DNA of 49,012 nt, taken from Candidatus Zixiibacteriota bacterium. GTDB lineage: Bacteria; Zixibacteria; MSB-5A5; UBA10806; 4484-95. Of this stretch, positions 9,106 to 17,853 are shown in pieces. Every line of letters begins with the position of its first letter. Position 1 is the stretch's first letter. Where the stretch lies: positions 1 through 49,012 of the forward strand of contig JAAEQD010000360.1 of the NCBI GenBank assembly GCA_024231855.1, read 5' to 3'. A program made the translations under genes and the position numbers. The notes under the pieces were generated by a model, which was not told where the DNA came from, did not search any database, and saw nothing but the letters and a program-made list of their open reading frames with translations.

Positions 9106-9891
9106 TCAATCAAACCTGTAATCCTTATGAGGTAAATTGGGATCGACATTATCGTAATAGAGATCAAAACCCAAATCTTCAAAGATTACCTCAAATTCCG
9201 TATAAACCTTTTCGACAATTCGTTTCAAGCTCGCCAGATCGGTATAAGAGCCGGATTCCATCATTTCTATCAATTCATCAAACGTTCCCGGCCTTAGTTT
9301 AAATCCTTTGGCTTGCGAAATATATGTGGAGTAAGTCACATAGGGTGTCTGATTTAGAAATGATACTTCCTTCAACATCTGCAAAAACATGTCAAACACT
9401 AAAAGCGATATCCCCTCACTATTATTTTGGGCGATTGCATTTAAAACTTTGCAGGTGGCCTCCTGTACCTCATACCAGAGGCGGGCGGCCCGAATCAGGC
9501 ATTTGTCCTTTAAGTCTTTGGGTATGTAATCATTTATTTCTTTGATCAGTTCTTCATTAATTATCGCCTTTTGAATATCCGAGCCGGCAATATACCAGTC
9601 GCCGGTTACTTCATGAGTATTTTTGATTTCCTCTTCTTTGGTCGTCCACTCGAGTTCGACCAGCAAACCATCCCGGATTTTACTCATTCCTTTAGGCTCG
9701 TTACCTTCGGGCATTTTCTTTAGATACGCCACAAGCTCCAAATCGGAATAATCGGCGTCATCACCACGGGCAAATGATGCCAGCGATGCCAGCGCGATCA
9801 TATTATCGCCAAACTTCTTCTTAATCAGAGGAATCATCTCCTCGATAACTTTCTGTCTGTCCTCGTGGGTATATTTTCTGACACCTTTCAT
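9106..9891 (-). CDS. Kanamycin-nucleotidyltransferase-like protein
   Basis: 261 residues from the ATG at 9891 (MKGVRKYTHEDR), preceded by AAAGGCGA; the longer start at 9939 adds a hydrophobic stretch with no ribosome site. The nucleotidyltransferase core is visible: ALASLASFARGDDADYSDLEL, where SD (about residues 49-50) matches the metal-binding SDxDL-type motif, although it reads SDLEL. The helical C-terminal half (KCLIRAARLWYEVQEATCKVLNAI) resembles the KNTase C-terminal domain. Members of this fold transfer AMP to aminoglycosides, but many homologues have unknown substrates, so resistance cannot be inferred. It stands alone between purL and the selenoprotein cluster. Confidence 0.72.
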   Translation of the reverse strand: MKGVRKYTHEDRQKVIEEMIPLIKKKFGDNMIALASLASFARGDDADYSDLELVAYLKKMPEGNEPKGMSKIRDGLLVELEWTTKEEEIKNTHEVTGDWYIAGSDIQKAIINEELIKEINDYIPKDLKDKCLIRAARLWYEVQEATCKVLNAIAQNNSEGISLLVFDMFLQMLKEVSFLNQTPYVTYSTYISQAKGFKLRPGTFDELIEMMESGSYTDLASLKRIVEKVYTEFEVIFEDLGFDLYYDNVDPNLPHKDYRFD

Positions 9892-9983
9892 CTCTGTCGC
9901 CTTTATTATTTGATTAATCAGCCAAACGCACAAACTCAACGGTATTTGAAATCATTATTGCATAAACAGCCGGATGATTCCAT

Positions 9984-10014
9984 AAAAAAAAGGCAAGCCC
10001 GCGAGCCTGCCTTT
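9984..10014 (-). terminator. Rho-independent terminator of the first selenoprotein gene
   Basis: On the minus strand AAAGGCAGGCT pairs with GGCTTGCCTTT around a CGCG loop and runs into an eight-base U tract. It lies 24 bp after the stop at 10038. Confidence 0.88.
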
Positions 10015-10037
10015 CAGTAAAATCTATCGAATATATT

Positions 10038-11093
10038 TTATTTCATCAATACCATTCGCTTACTGATACTTTGGCTATTCGAAGTCAAGCGATAGAAATA
10101 AACGCCCGATGAAACCGTCCTACCATCCGAATCCGAACCATCCCAGAGCACCTGATGGTTACCGGGTTGCTGATTACCATTTACCAGGTTCCTTATCTTT
10201 TGACCCAACAGATCGTATATCGCCAGTTCGACTTGACCCTCCTCGGTGGTGGAATATCTTATTTCGGTGCCGGCATTGAATGGATTGGGATAATTCTGGT
10301 CTAAAGAGAATGAAGTCGGCAATTTGCCATCCTCTTCTATGGAGGTTGGGAAATCTGTCAATTTTATTTTAGCGGCTTGAAGGATATCACGAGTGGCATA
10401 CGCTTGAACGAATACCACGATTTCGCAATTTTCCTCGACTAATTGCTCGGCGCAAATAATCGGCTCGGTATGTTCGACCACTTCACCTTCTTCTTCCATG
10501 TAAATCCTTGTCCCTAAACCGTAGGGGAACATTTTCCTCATTGTCTGGTGATGCCAGTTGCCGCCGTTAGGAGCCGGCCAGTAAATCTCTGATTCGGTTA
10601 AAGCGATCTTCAGGAAGAGTCCCTCATAAGCAATATCGTCGGTCGCGGTAACGGTTACATCCAGGGTCCCTTCACGGGTGGAAGGATTATATTCTCCTCC
10701 TAATACGATATCCAGAGGCGCGTCTACGCCATACCTGTTTTGTATGGTAGGCCAATAGCCGCTCGAACCGCCGGGATCAACCGTTCCATCTACATAGGCC
10801 TGGGGAATGGCGTTTACGAAATAATAGCCTTTCCTATTGCCGTTATCGGATGGATTGTACAGGTAGAAAGGATCATTGGGCGATGGCCAATCTACATGGT
10901 AGCGAATACAGGCAAAATGATCAGGGTAGTTTTCTGTTAACTGATCTAAGACCAGATCAGCGCTGTAGCAGTAACTTCACGATGTGTTAGTGAACGACTC
11001 AAAAACCACCAATCTTTGACCGGCAGTGGCGGAATCGGAAATCACCAATATAGCCGCAATCGCAAAAATAACACTCATTATCGTCTTGTTCAT
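10038..11093 (-). CDS. Predicted selenoprotein: thioredoxin-fold (Omp28-like) UxxC protein with sorting tail, copy 1
   Basis: 351 residues if the TGA at 10977-10979 is read as Sec39. The ATG at 11093 has AGGAGG seven bases upstream and a promoter at 11145-11172; the frame is otherwise open to 10038. Residues 1-24 are a signal peptide. RLVVFESFTNTSUSYCYSAD (27-46) matches a thioredoxin-like active-site loop with Sec39 in place of the first Cys and Cys42 as the resolving residue. YHVDWP and IPQAYVDG, with a probable cis-Pro, follow as in Omp28-like proteins. A beta domain (about 130-260) and a YPNPFN-to-MVLMK sorting tail (last ~85 residues) complete it. A bacterial SECIS-like hairpin follows the TGA. 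Calling the gene from Met185 (10541) would lose the catalytic half. A pseudogene is unlikely because two neighbours share the same TGA and hairpin. Substrate unknown; exported thiol/disulfide chemistry is inferred. Confidence 0.9.
10941..10960 (-). promoter_or_regulatory. Bacterial SECIS-like hairpin, selenoprotein copy 1
   Basis: Directly in the coding mRNA, a perfect 7-bp stem CTGATCT/AGATCAG encloses the loop GGTCTT. The stem starts 16 bases and the loop 23 bases after the TGA at 10977-10979. Known bacterial SECIS elements lie just downstream of UGA, with a short apical loop holding a G near its 5' side; E. coli fdhF has an AGGUCU loop. It would recruit SelB with Sec-tRNA. Confidence 0.88.
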
Positions 11094-11144
11094 TATCTAA
11101 CCTCCTTAAATACCAAGCAGTTAAACCTAATCAGATGTAACTTC

Positions 11145-11172
11145 AATATATCATTTATTACAAAATTGTCAA
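11145..11172 (-). promoter_or_regulatory. Promoter of selenoprotein gene copy 1
   Basis: TTGACA (11167-11172), a 16-base spacer and TATATT (11145-11150) on the minus strand, upstream of an AGGAGG ribosome site. It supports the long start at 11093 rather than the internal Met at 10541. Confidence 0.7.
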
Positions 11173-11189
11173 TAATTAAGTTACCTGAA

Positions 11190-11217
11190 TAAAAAAGGCG
11201 GCCAGATGACCGCCTTT
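11190..11217 (-). terminator. Terminator of selenoprotein gene copy 2
   Basis: Minus-strand AAAGGCGGTC pairs with GGCCGCCTTT around a short loop, followed by a U tract. It lies just after the stop at 11236. Confidence 0.85.
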
Positions 11218-11235
11218 AAAATATCAAAAACTCTG

Positions 11236-12309
11236 TTATTTCAGAAGCATCATTTGCCTGGTCAGGCTCTGGTTTTCAGTAATCAGTCGATAGAAATAAA
11301 CACCGGAGGAAACAACCTTACCATCGTTGCCTGTACCATCCCAAATTACCTGATGGTTACCGGCTTGTTGAAGGCCATTGAATACTTCAGCGACCTTGCG
11401 GCCGGTGATATCGTAAACCATCAATTCAACAGGTCCATCATCAACCAGCGAGTAACTAATCGTGGTTTTGGCATTAAATGGATTGGGATAATTCTGGGCC
11501 AGTTGATAAGAAGTCGGAATTTCAGCGAATTCATCATCAATTGATGTTTGGATGTCAAATAGAGCGACCTTGGCGGCCTGCAGAACTTCATAATTCGAAT
11601 CATCAGATTGAACCCAAACGACCAAATAACAGAAATCTAAATCAAGCGGGCTGGGCGCCGAGAAATCTTGAGTAAATTCCACTGTTTCGCCTTGAGAAAT
11701 AGTGAGATGATTACCGGTAGCATTCGGGATCATATCCCTCATAGTATAATTATGCCACATAGTACCATTGGCGGCCTGGTAATAAAGGCTATCTTCGCAA
11801 AGAGCAATCCTGACTTTCAAACCACTCTGAGTAATAGCGTCTTCGGCATAAATTGTTATATCCAGTTCGCCGGCCCGGGTGTCTTCATCGAATGAACCAC
11901 CCAGGGTAATAACGAGCGGTGATTCAATATTTCTTCTCGATTGAACCCAGCTTCCCCAGGAATTATAAGTATAACCGCGATACACGCCATCAATATAACC
12001 ATAAGGCGTATAACGATATCCGTCCGGATGCGTAGGATAGTAGTTAACTCTGGCGGCGTTTTCGGATGTGTTATAAACGTAAAAAGGATCACTGGATGAC
12101 GGCCACCAGGCATGATAGGTTACAGCTACAAAGTCGTCAGGGTAGTTTACTACGAGCTGATCTAAGACCAGATCAGCGGCGTGACAGCCACCTCACGAGG
12201 TGTTGGTTTGATTCTCCAACAAAACCAGCCTTTCGGCGGCTTGCGACGATACCGCCATAGCCAATAATAATAGGACTATAGCAGCGAAAACACTTTTGCC
12301 ATTTTTCAT
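11236..12309 (-). CDS. Predicted selenoprotein: thioredoxin-fold (Omp28-like) UxxC protein with sorting tail, copy 2
   Basis: 357 residues with TGA at 12193-12195 read as Sec39. The ATG at 12309 follows AGGAGGA; an in-frame ATG six bases earlier is too close to the ribosome site. Residues 1-25 are a signal peptide. RLVLLENQTNTSUGGCHAAD (27-46) gives the UxxC pair Sec39/Cys42; YHAWWP and TPYGYIDG follow at the equivalent positions of the paralogues. The middle region is beta-rich and the last ~85 residues are a YPNPFN sorting tail ending RQMMLLK. The same SECIS-like hairpin follows the TGA. It has its own promoter and terminator, so each copy appears to be a separate transcription unit. It differs from copies 1 and 3 across most of its length, so this is not a very recent duplication. 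Function is inferred as in copy 1. Confidence 0.9.
12157..12176 (-). promoter_or_regulatory. Bacterial SECIS-like hairpin, selenoprotein copy 2
   Basis: Same 20 bases and same 16-base offset from its TGA (12193-12195) as in copy 1, although the bases between TGA and stem have changed. The stem codes for residues LVLDQ and neighbours, so protein and RNA constraints overlap. Confidence 0.88.
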
Positions 12310-12349
12310 GAGCATTCCTCCTGATTTTTTACGATTTTATCTTTAATTA

Positions 12350-12377
12350 ATTATAACCTAAAATACTATTTTTGCAA
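12350..12377 (-). promoter_or_regulatory. Promoter of selenoprotein gene copy 2
   Basis: TTGCAA (12372-12377), a 16-base spacer and a perfect TATAAT (12350-12355) on the minus strand, upstream of the ATG at 12309. Confidence 0.7.
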
Positions 12378-12482
12378 GCAAAAACTGTGCAAGTGTTGCC
12401 AACATGCACCATTATTCCTATTCCTCACATATAGTTATATCGTTTTTTGGCATTATTATTCCCTAAAAATGTTTAACTTTTC

Positions 12483-12512
12483 GAAAAAAAAGCGACCAAC
12501 TGGCCGCCTTTA
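12483..12512 (-). terminator. Terminator of selenoprotein gene copy 3
   Basis: Minus-strand hairpin with GCGGCC pairing GGTCGC, flanked by AAAG/CTTT with one bulged base, and followed by an eight-base U tract. It resembles the terminators of the other two copies. Confidence 0.78.
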
Positions 12513-12535
12513 AAATATACCCAAAACAGTCCTGA

Positions 12536-13585
12536 TTATTTCAGCAGAACCATTCGTTTGGTGGTACTGTTGCCCGCCATCGTCAGTTTGTAGAAATAAA
12601 CACCCGTGGCAGCGCTGGTGCCATTAGCGTCGTTCCCATTCCAGATGATTTCATGATTACCGGCAGATTGAACGCCGTTAACCAGGTCGATCACCTTGCG
12701 ACCCGATATATCGTAAATCGCAAGCTGGACTTCCCCGGCATTCTTCAGCGAATAGCTGATTGCCGTACCGGCGTTAAACGGATTGGGGTAATTCTGAGTT
12801 AAAGAAAATGAAGTTGGTAAATTGGTATCCTCGTCAATGGAGGAGAGAAAAGTCACAGGGATTTTGGCGGCTTGATAGATCTCTTTGTTGTACTCGTTCT
12901 GAACGAACACCACCAATTCGCAATTCTCCGCAACCAATGCGGATGGACATGAAAATGCCTGGGAAAAATCGACGGTTTCACCGGTTGTTATTTCAAGGGG
13001 AGCGCCGGCGTGGCTGGGAATCATATCTCTCATCGTTTGATGATGCCAGACAGCGCCATTGGGAGCAGGATAATACAAATCCGATTCGGTAAGCACTATC
13101 CTGACTACGAGATCATCCCATGATGCGTCATCAGTGGCCGTTATCGAAACATCGAGTGTTCCCGCGTAAGTATCACCATTAAATAAACCGCTCAGATTGA
13201 TTTCCAGAGGAGATTCCATATAATAGCGATTCCTCATTATGTTCATATACCCTGAACTGTTCCCGCCGGTGATGAACCCATCAACCTTATAGGTAGGCAC
13301 ACCGGTGAAGCCATAGTAATTTTTCCTGGCAACGTTTTCATTGGTGTTATACTGATAGTAGGGATCGCTTGAGCTCGGCCACCATACATGGTACCTGATA
13401 AAGACAGCTGTATCCGCTACCGATTCCATTAGCTGATCTAAGACCAGATCAGACGCGTAACAGTAACTTCACGATGTGTTGGTAAACATCTCCCCCAACA
13501 CCAGTCTTTCGGTGGCATTGGCCGATATCGCCATAACAGCCACTATCAAAACGGCGGCGAGAATTAATCCTTTACCTTTTTTCAT
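12536..13585 (-). CDS. Predicted selenoprotein: thioredoxin-fold (Omp28-like) UxxC protein with sorting tail, copy 3
   Basis: 349 residues with TGA at 13469-13471 read as Sec39. The ATG at 13585 follows AGGAGGT. Residues 1-24 form a signal peptide. RLVLGEMFTNTSUSYCYASD (27-46) carries Sec39 and Cys42; YHVWWP and the VPTYKVDG segment with a probable cis-Pro follow. A beta domain (LEINLSGLFNGDTYAGTLDV) and a YPNPFN sorting tail ending KRMVLLK complete the protein. Without Sec reading, the gene would be called from Met53 (13429) and lose its signal peptide and active site. It lies about 90 bp downstream of the barrel gene, with a weak possible promoter in that gap. It may be expressed alone or with the TlpA-barrel pair. 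Confidence 0.9.
13433..13452 (-). promoter_or_regulatory. Bacterial SECIS-like hairpin, selenoprotein copy 3
   Basis: The identical 20-base hairpin, again starting 16 bases after the TGA (13469-13471). The base just before the stem differs from the other copies, so identity stops sharply at the stem edge. Confidence 0.88.
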
Positions 13586-13673
13586 GGTTTACCTCCTGGT
13601 AAGTTTCAGTTATTTCTAATACTTATAAAATCCAGATTAAAATTTATTCCAATTTAAAATAAATATCTCCCCG

Positions 13674-15170
13674 CTATAGCCGGCTGATTAGCGTAGCCCT
13701 GAATCCTTCAAATGTGTCATGATAGACACAGACTCCGCCGGAACAGACCAGGCCTCCGCGTTGGCCTCCGTAAAACAATACCAGGTCATGGTTTCCGAAA
13801 GTGTAAGTTGCCTCGGCGAATATCATTCTGTCGGGATCATGAGACTGCTCGTTATCCGACCAACTTCCACCCAGAGTAAACCTTAAGTATGGAGCTTTCG
13901 AAAAAGTAAGGCTGATATTCTTTTCAGAATAATCTGTAGAATCAGCGAATAAATCCAAAGTATCGGCAATTGAAGGCAAATCATAGTTAATAATAAACGC
14001 ATCGAGAGTTAAGAGATGGAAATCATCAAGTTCGTAATCTATTTCAATCATTGGCTTCAACTCATTTCGATAATAATGCGTCGGTTGCCCCTGAAAGTTA
14101 TTCGCGGTCCAGGAATAATCGATCTTATCGAGATTTACAAAGAACGTATTATTACCGAAGTAATTTCCTCTTATTTCCGCGAATTGCTCAGTAAATTTCA
14201 TAGACAATGTATCACGCGCTATGGATTTGGAATAATCGAATTCAATACTCCAGTATTCGTTGGCCGAGAATGTAAGATTGCCTCGATACCCGCGTTCGCC
14301 GTTGATGTGCTGAAATGAATTAAAGGCTTCGGTTTGAAGTAAACGGTCCTGCCTGTTTGCCGCTGGTGGAGTATTAAGGTAACCCAATTCGGGATATATC
14401 AGGAAAATGTAATTCTTGTACTCTAAAAACAGGGAAACATTGGAATAATAAGCCATAATGTTAGCGTATGTGCCATCACCGCTAAGGTTCTTGCTTAAAG
14501 CCGGGTCGAATATATCCTCATACCGGTATTTTTTCTGGGCATATTCAATATACGCTTCTCCATAATCGTGTAAAAATCTGGCATTCACCTGGCTAAGATT
14601 GGTCCGCGTATTTTCGGTGAAACTAACGTATGCTCCGCCCAAATGGAACATCTTTAACGGTTTTATCTTGGCCCTGGCCCCGCGAACAATCGGCAAAGCA
14701 AAACCGCCGCCGGAATTGGATGTAGCCGATAGCACATTAAAATCGATAAATTTATGACGCCAATCGATTTGCAGACCATCAAGGACCAAATCTACTCCAA
14801 CTTCATCATCTCGGAAAGTATTGAGTGCCAGGCCTCTGTCATAAACCTGGTAGAAATTGCCCGCGTGAATTGTAAATCCTTTATTTTCCCAGCCAAAATA
14901 ACGTTGGGTGAGTCCATTAGATGTGAAATTAAAACCCGACTCTTCCATGACATGTTTGGCTTCAAACCAGGCCCCCGTATAAAACTCGCCCATATAAAAA
15001 TCGAATTGAAAGCGAGTCGCCGCCGAATCAGTTTTGGTCGAATCGAAATGGTAATAACGCGCGTAATTAGCCGCCGACATATACCAATCATCGCCCTGGC
15101 CAAATGCGCTTGAGCAAATAGCAAAGGCGATAAAAAGCACCGTAAGGAAACAAATACTTCTATTTCGCAT
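13674..15170 (-). CDS. Predicted outer-membrane beta-barrel protein (DUF6029-like)
   Basis: 498 residues with a clear signal peptide (about 1-24). The rest is rich in alternating aromatic and polar strands (for example FQFDFYMGEFYTGAWFEAK, YGEAYIEYAQKKYRYED) without long hydrophobic helices, as in outer-membrane barrels. The segment NFYQVYDRGLALNTFRDDEVGVD recalls DUF6029-type proteins of Bacteroidetes, an assignment made from memory. It starts six bases after the TlpA stop and so is probably co-transcribed. It lies directly before the selenoprotein trio, which suggests a link to exported redox proteins. It has no sorting tail. Confidence 0.7.
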   Translation of the reverse strand: MRNRSICFLTVLFIAFAICSSAFGQGDDWYMSAANYARYYHFDSTKTDSAATRFQFDFYMGEFYTGAWFEAKHVMEESGFNFTSNGLTQRYFGWENKGFTIHAGNFYQVYDRGLALNTFRDDEVGVDLVLDGLQIDWRHKFIDFNVLSATSNSGGGFALPIVRGARAKIKPLKMFHLGGAYVSFTENTRTNLSQVNARFLHDYGEAYIEYAQKKYRYEDIFDPALSKNLSGDGTYANIMAYYSNVSLFLEYKNYIFLIYPELGYLNTPPAANRQDRLLQTEAFNSFQHINGERGYRGNLTFSANEYWSIEFDYSKSIARDTLSMKFTEQFAEIRGNYFGNNTFFVNLDKIDYSWTANNFQGQPTHYYRNELKPMIEIDYELDDFHLLTLDAFIINYDLPSIADTLDLFADSTDYSEKNISLTFSKAPYLRFTLGGSWSDNEQSHDPDRMIFAEATYTFGNHDLVLFYGGQRGGLVCSGGVCVYHDTFEGFRATLISRL

Positions 15171-15175
15171 AGCGC

Positions 15176-15757
15176 TTACTGCTTGGTTTCTTCTTTATCT
15201 TCTTCAGAAGTTTTCTTCGCTGCTTCTCCTTCTTCAGGATTTTCTTTTTCAGCGGGCATCAGGAACGGTTCCATCTTTTCACCCAGCATTTTTTCCAAAC
15301 CCGGCACGTATCCTCTCACCGTATGAACTATATTGCCGTCATTATCGACCAAGAATCCCATTGGGATGGCTCGGCACTTATATTTCCTGCTGGATACTTC
15401 CTTGTTGGTGTCGAGCAGGATTGAGAAATTCATCTGCCTGTCTTTTACCATAGATTTTACTTTGCCGACACTTCTTGAACCATCGGTGGAAATCCCCAGA
15501 AGTTTGAAGCCGCGGTCCTTATATTCATCGTAGAGCTTGATCAAAGACGGGATCTCTTTTTTGCATGGTCCGCACCAGGTAGCCCAGAAATTGATATAAA
15601 CCGGACCTTCACCGGTAATTTCCGATAACGTAACATAATTGCCATCTAAATCGGGAAGGGTAAAATCGGGCGCCTTTTGCCCGTTTTTGAATTGGCCAAA
15701 CGCCACCGCGCTTAAAATTAAAACAATAACGAGCGAGCTTACTAATGTCTTCTTCAC
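15176..15757 (-). CDS. TlpA-like periplasmic thioredoxin
   Basis: 193 residues from a GTG at 15757 with AGGAGT before it. A signal peptide spans about residues 1-21. The redox motif FWATWCGPCKKEIPSL places Cys62 and Cys65 in a WCGPC thioredoxin site; AIPMGFLVDNDG supplies the cis-Pro loop. A low-complexity Glu/Lys tail follows residue 170. TlpA/ResA proteins reduce disulfides of exported proteins, fed by a membrane reductase such as CcdA/DsbD, not seen here. It has the normal two cysteines, unlike the three Sec-containing neighbours, and could pass electrons to them (inference). Confidence 0.9.
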   Translation of the reverse strand: MKKTLVSSLVIVLILSAVAFGQFKNGQKAPDFTLPDLDGNYVTLSEITGEGPVYINFWATWCGPCKKEIPSLIKLYDEYKDRGFKLLGISTDGSRSVGKVKSMVKDRQMNFSILLDTNKEVSSRKYKCRAIPMGFLVDNDGNIVHTVRGYVPGLEKMLGEKMEPFLMPAEKENPEEGEAAKKTSEEDKEETKQ

Positions 15758-15766
15758 GTTTTACTC

Positions 15767-17539
15767 CTATTTAAGATAAGTCATTTTTCCTGTTAAGATT
15801 TCATCGCCAACAATTAACCTATAGTAATACAAACCGCTGACCAGATTGTCATTGTTCCAGTCATCCAATAGTAAATGATTCTGCCCGCCTTTTATCAAAA
15901 CATCAACTTTATTCACTCTCTTGCCCAGGATATCATAGATATCCACCTCGGCGTTGCCGGAGTAAGATTCAGGCGCTTCGAAAGATATTATGGTACTGCC
16001 GTTGAATGGATTGGGATAATTGCCGTGAAGTTTAAAATCATCCGGCAGATTACCTGAAATCTCATCGATTGAAGTGGTTGTATCCAATTCGGCGCTATAG
16101 TCGAAATTCGATGATGGTCCGCCTACCAGGCAAGGAATAATCGCTACCCCGACATAGTTTTCGAAATTCGGAATCAGGATTTCGCCCTCGTCATAATTAT
16201 TAAGCGATATAAAATCGAATACGTGCTGATTGGTGCCGGTTGATTTCACTACCGGGACTATCCACTCGCCACTATCCCCGCCATCGAATGTTATACGGAG
16301 GTTGCCCGTATTGCCGGCTCTGGCGAATAACACATAATTACAGCCAAAAAGCTCAGGCTGCATCCAACTGGTATTATCGCCGGTCGGGTACGAAGTGTGA
16401 GTCCTCATAATCCTGACCGATGAGTAAGCCGAACCTTCCTCGTAATGCTCACCGTCATTGCGCGTTCCTGTAAGGTAATTCCAGGTGGCGAAAGTTGAAT
16501 AGTCATCGATAATCCCGGAGGCGTATTCATCCAGTACCGCCAGAACGGCATTGAGAGCGTTGGTATAAATTGTCCACTCCCAGATCGTCTTGATCAACTC
16601 GTGGCCATATCTTTCCTGAAGATACGTCGGCCAGACAAACGCTCCGTATTCGAAACCGCCATTGGATGTATGGATGGATTTATGAGGATTATTAAAGAAA
16701 CTGGACATGTAATAGTAATTATCATTGATATCATCCCACATCATATCTTCCATCCAGGTTGCGCAATTTTCCATGAACCATCCGCCGGCACTGGCATTGT
16801 AGGCAAATTGAACCGCGTGGAAAAACTCGTGAGCCGAAGTAACCTTCATCGGCAGAGTCCTATCTGGATAGCCGAAACCGTTATAGGCCGGATCGACATA
16901 GATATACGAGGTCATATCATTGTTACGCCCGGGCCGCTGATTTGTTTGGCTCTCCGGCCAGGTCACGCCATAGGCGCCCGAATAGCGATGCATATAAACA
17001 TCATAGAGATCGGTGCCGCCGCCGTTGCCGCCATCGAATGGCGGTGTATCATAACCTAAAGTATCGGATTGATAATACCAGGAACGTTCGAAATATTCGG
17101 CGGTTCGGTTAACAAAATCCGGTACGCCGTCGGCCGGATCAATATCGACAGTGGCCTGGTAAACTACATGAGTTCCAGAGGTATCATAATGAATCCGAAA
17201 ATGCCCCTCGGGCGTATTATATTGGTTTTGTTTGTTGACTCTCGTAAGAACCAGATCATGCTGATTGACTATTTCCGGCACGATTTTGCCATCGACCGTC
17301 ATGATATCCAAAATCATCGATGTCGCGTCCCGCATGGGTTTATCGATTTGATATCTGGGTGGAAGATTCTGGGGATTAATCAGTAACGTAAGAGCCAATT
17401 CAATCTTCTGGTCGCTATCGATTAAACCATCCTTATAATCCTGAAGAATCGCAGGCCAACCCTTCAAGCCCGGCTGATTGTCCGCGCTTACCGGCGCGAC
17501 CAGGAAAATTACCAATAAAATCAACATCAAATACCGCAT
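15767..17539 (-). CDS. Secreted metalloprotease (MXAN_6640-like) with C-terminal sorting tail
   Basis: 590 residues with a signal peptide (1-19). The zinc motif HEFFH is at 237-241, followed by FMENCATWMED, where Glu257 is a likely third ligand, as in gluzincin-type peptidases. The surrounding pattern (FRIHYDTSG..., GTDLYDVYMH, WMEDMMWDDINDNY) matches what I know as MXAN_6640-family putative metalloproteases. The last ~85 residues are a YPNPFN sorting tail ending KMTYLK. It is probably exported and anchored or released at the cell surface. It lies nine bases upstream of tlpA and may share its transcript. Substrate unknown. Confidence 0.85.
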   Translation of the reverse strand: MRYLMLILLVIFLVAPVSADNQPGLKGWPAILQDYKDGLIDSDQKIELALTLLINPQNLPPRYQIDKPMRDATSMILDIMTVDGKIVPEIVNQHDLVLTRVNKQNQYNTPEGHFRIHYDTSGTHVVYQATVDIDPADGVPDFVNRTAEYFERSWYYQSDTLGYDTPPFDGGNGGGTDLYDVYMHRYSGAYGVTWPESQTNQRPGRNNDMTSYIYVDPAYNGFGYPDRTLPMKVTSAHEFFHAVQFAYNASAGGWFMENCATWMEDMMWDDINDNYYYMSSFFNNPHKSIHTSNGGFEYGAFVWPTYLQERYGHELIKTIWEWTIYTNALNAVLAVLDEYASGIIDDYSTFATWNYLTGTRNDGEHYEEGSAYSSVRIMRTHTSYPTGDNTSWMQPELFGCNYVLFARAGNTGNLRITFDGGDSGEWIVPVVKSTGTNQHVFDFISLNNYDEGEILIPNFENYVGVAIIPCLVGGPSSNFDYSAELDTTTSIDEISGNLPDDFKLHGNYPNPFNGSTIISFEAPESYSGNAEVDIYDILGKRVNKVDVLIKGGQNHLLLDDWNNDNLVSGLYYYRLIVGDEILTGKMTYLK

Positions 17540-17853
17540 GGTAAATCCTTTCTGCTTTTTGTACTAATTTATTATAATTATGTAAATTGTCAATAACTTT
17601 GTCGTCAACAAGTAATACATAATTTACATTTTAAACGTCATATTCTAACTCTGCAAATCATATTACTATATAAATAAACATGTTATACTCTGCTCAGGTT
17701 CTGCCTAATCGTTTTAAGATGGATTAATTGATCGATCAATAATAATTATTGGCGGATTCTAATTAAGATTCGCTCAGAATGTTGATTATTCCTCTTATTG
17801 ATATTTGTGCTGAGGAAACAGATATAAGCGGGAATATCTGGGCCAAGTAAACA
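17540..17853. other. AT-rich intergenic region (314 bp)
   Basis: No coding frame or RNA gene is visible. On the minus strand it should hold the promoter of the metalloprotease gene: TTGACA occurs near 17580 but without a well-spaced -10. A 12-base palindrome TTGATCGATCAA lies near 17727. No clear terminator follows the gene ending at 17854. Confidence 0.4.

Noticed and set aside
10038..10541. Short CDS starting at the internal Met of the first selenoprotein gene
   Set aside because: It lacks a signal peptide and ribosome site, while the same frame continues upstream through TGA to a well-supported start at 11093.
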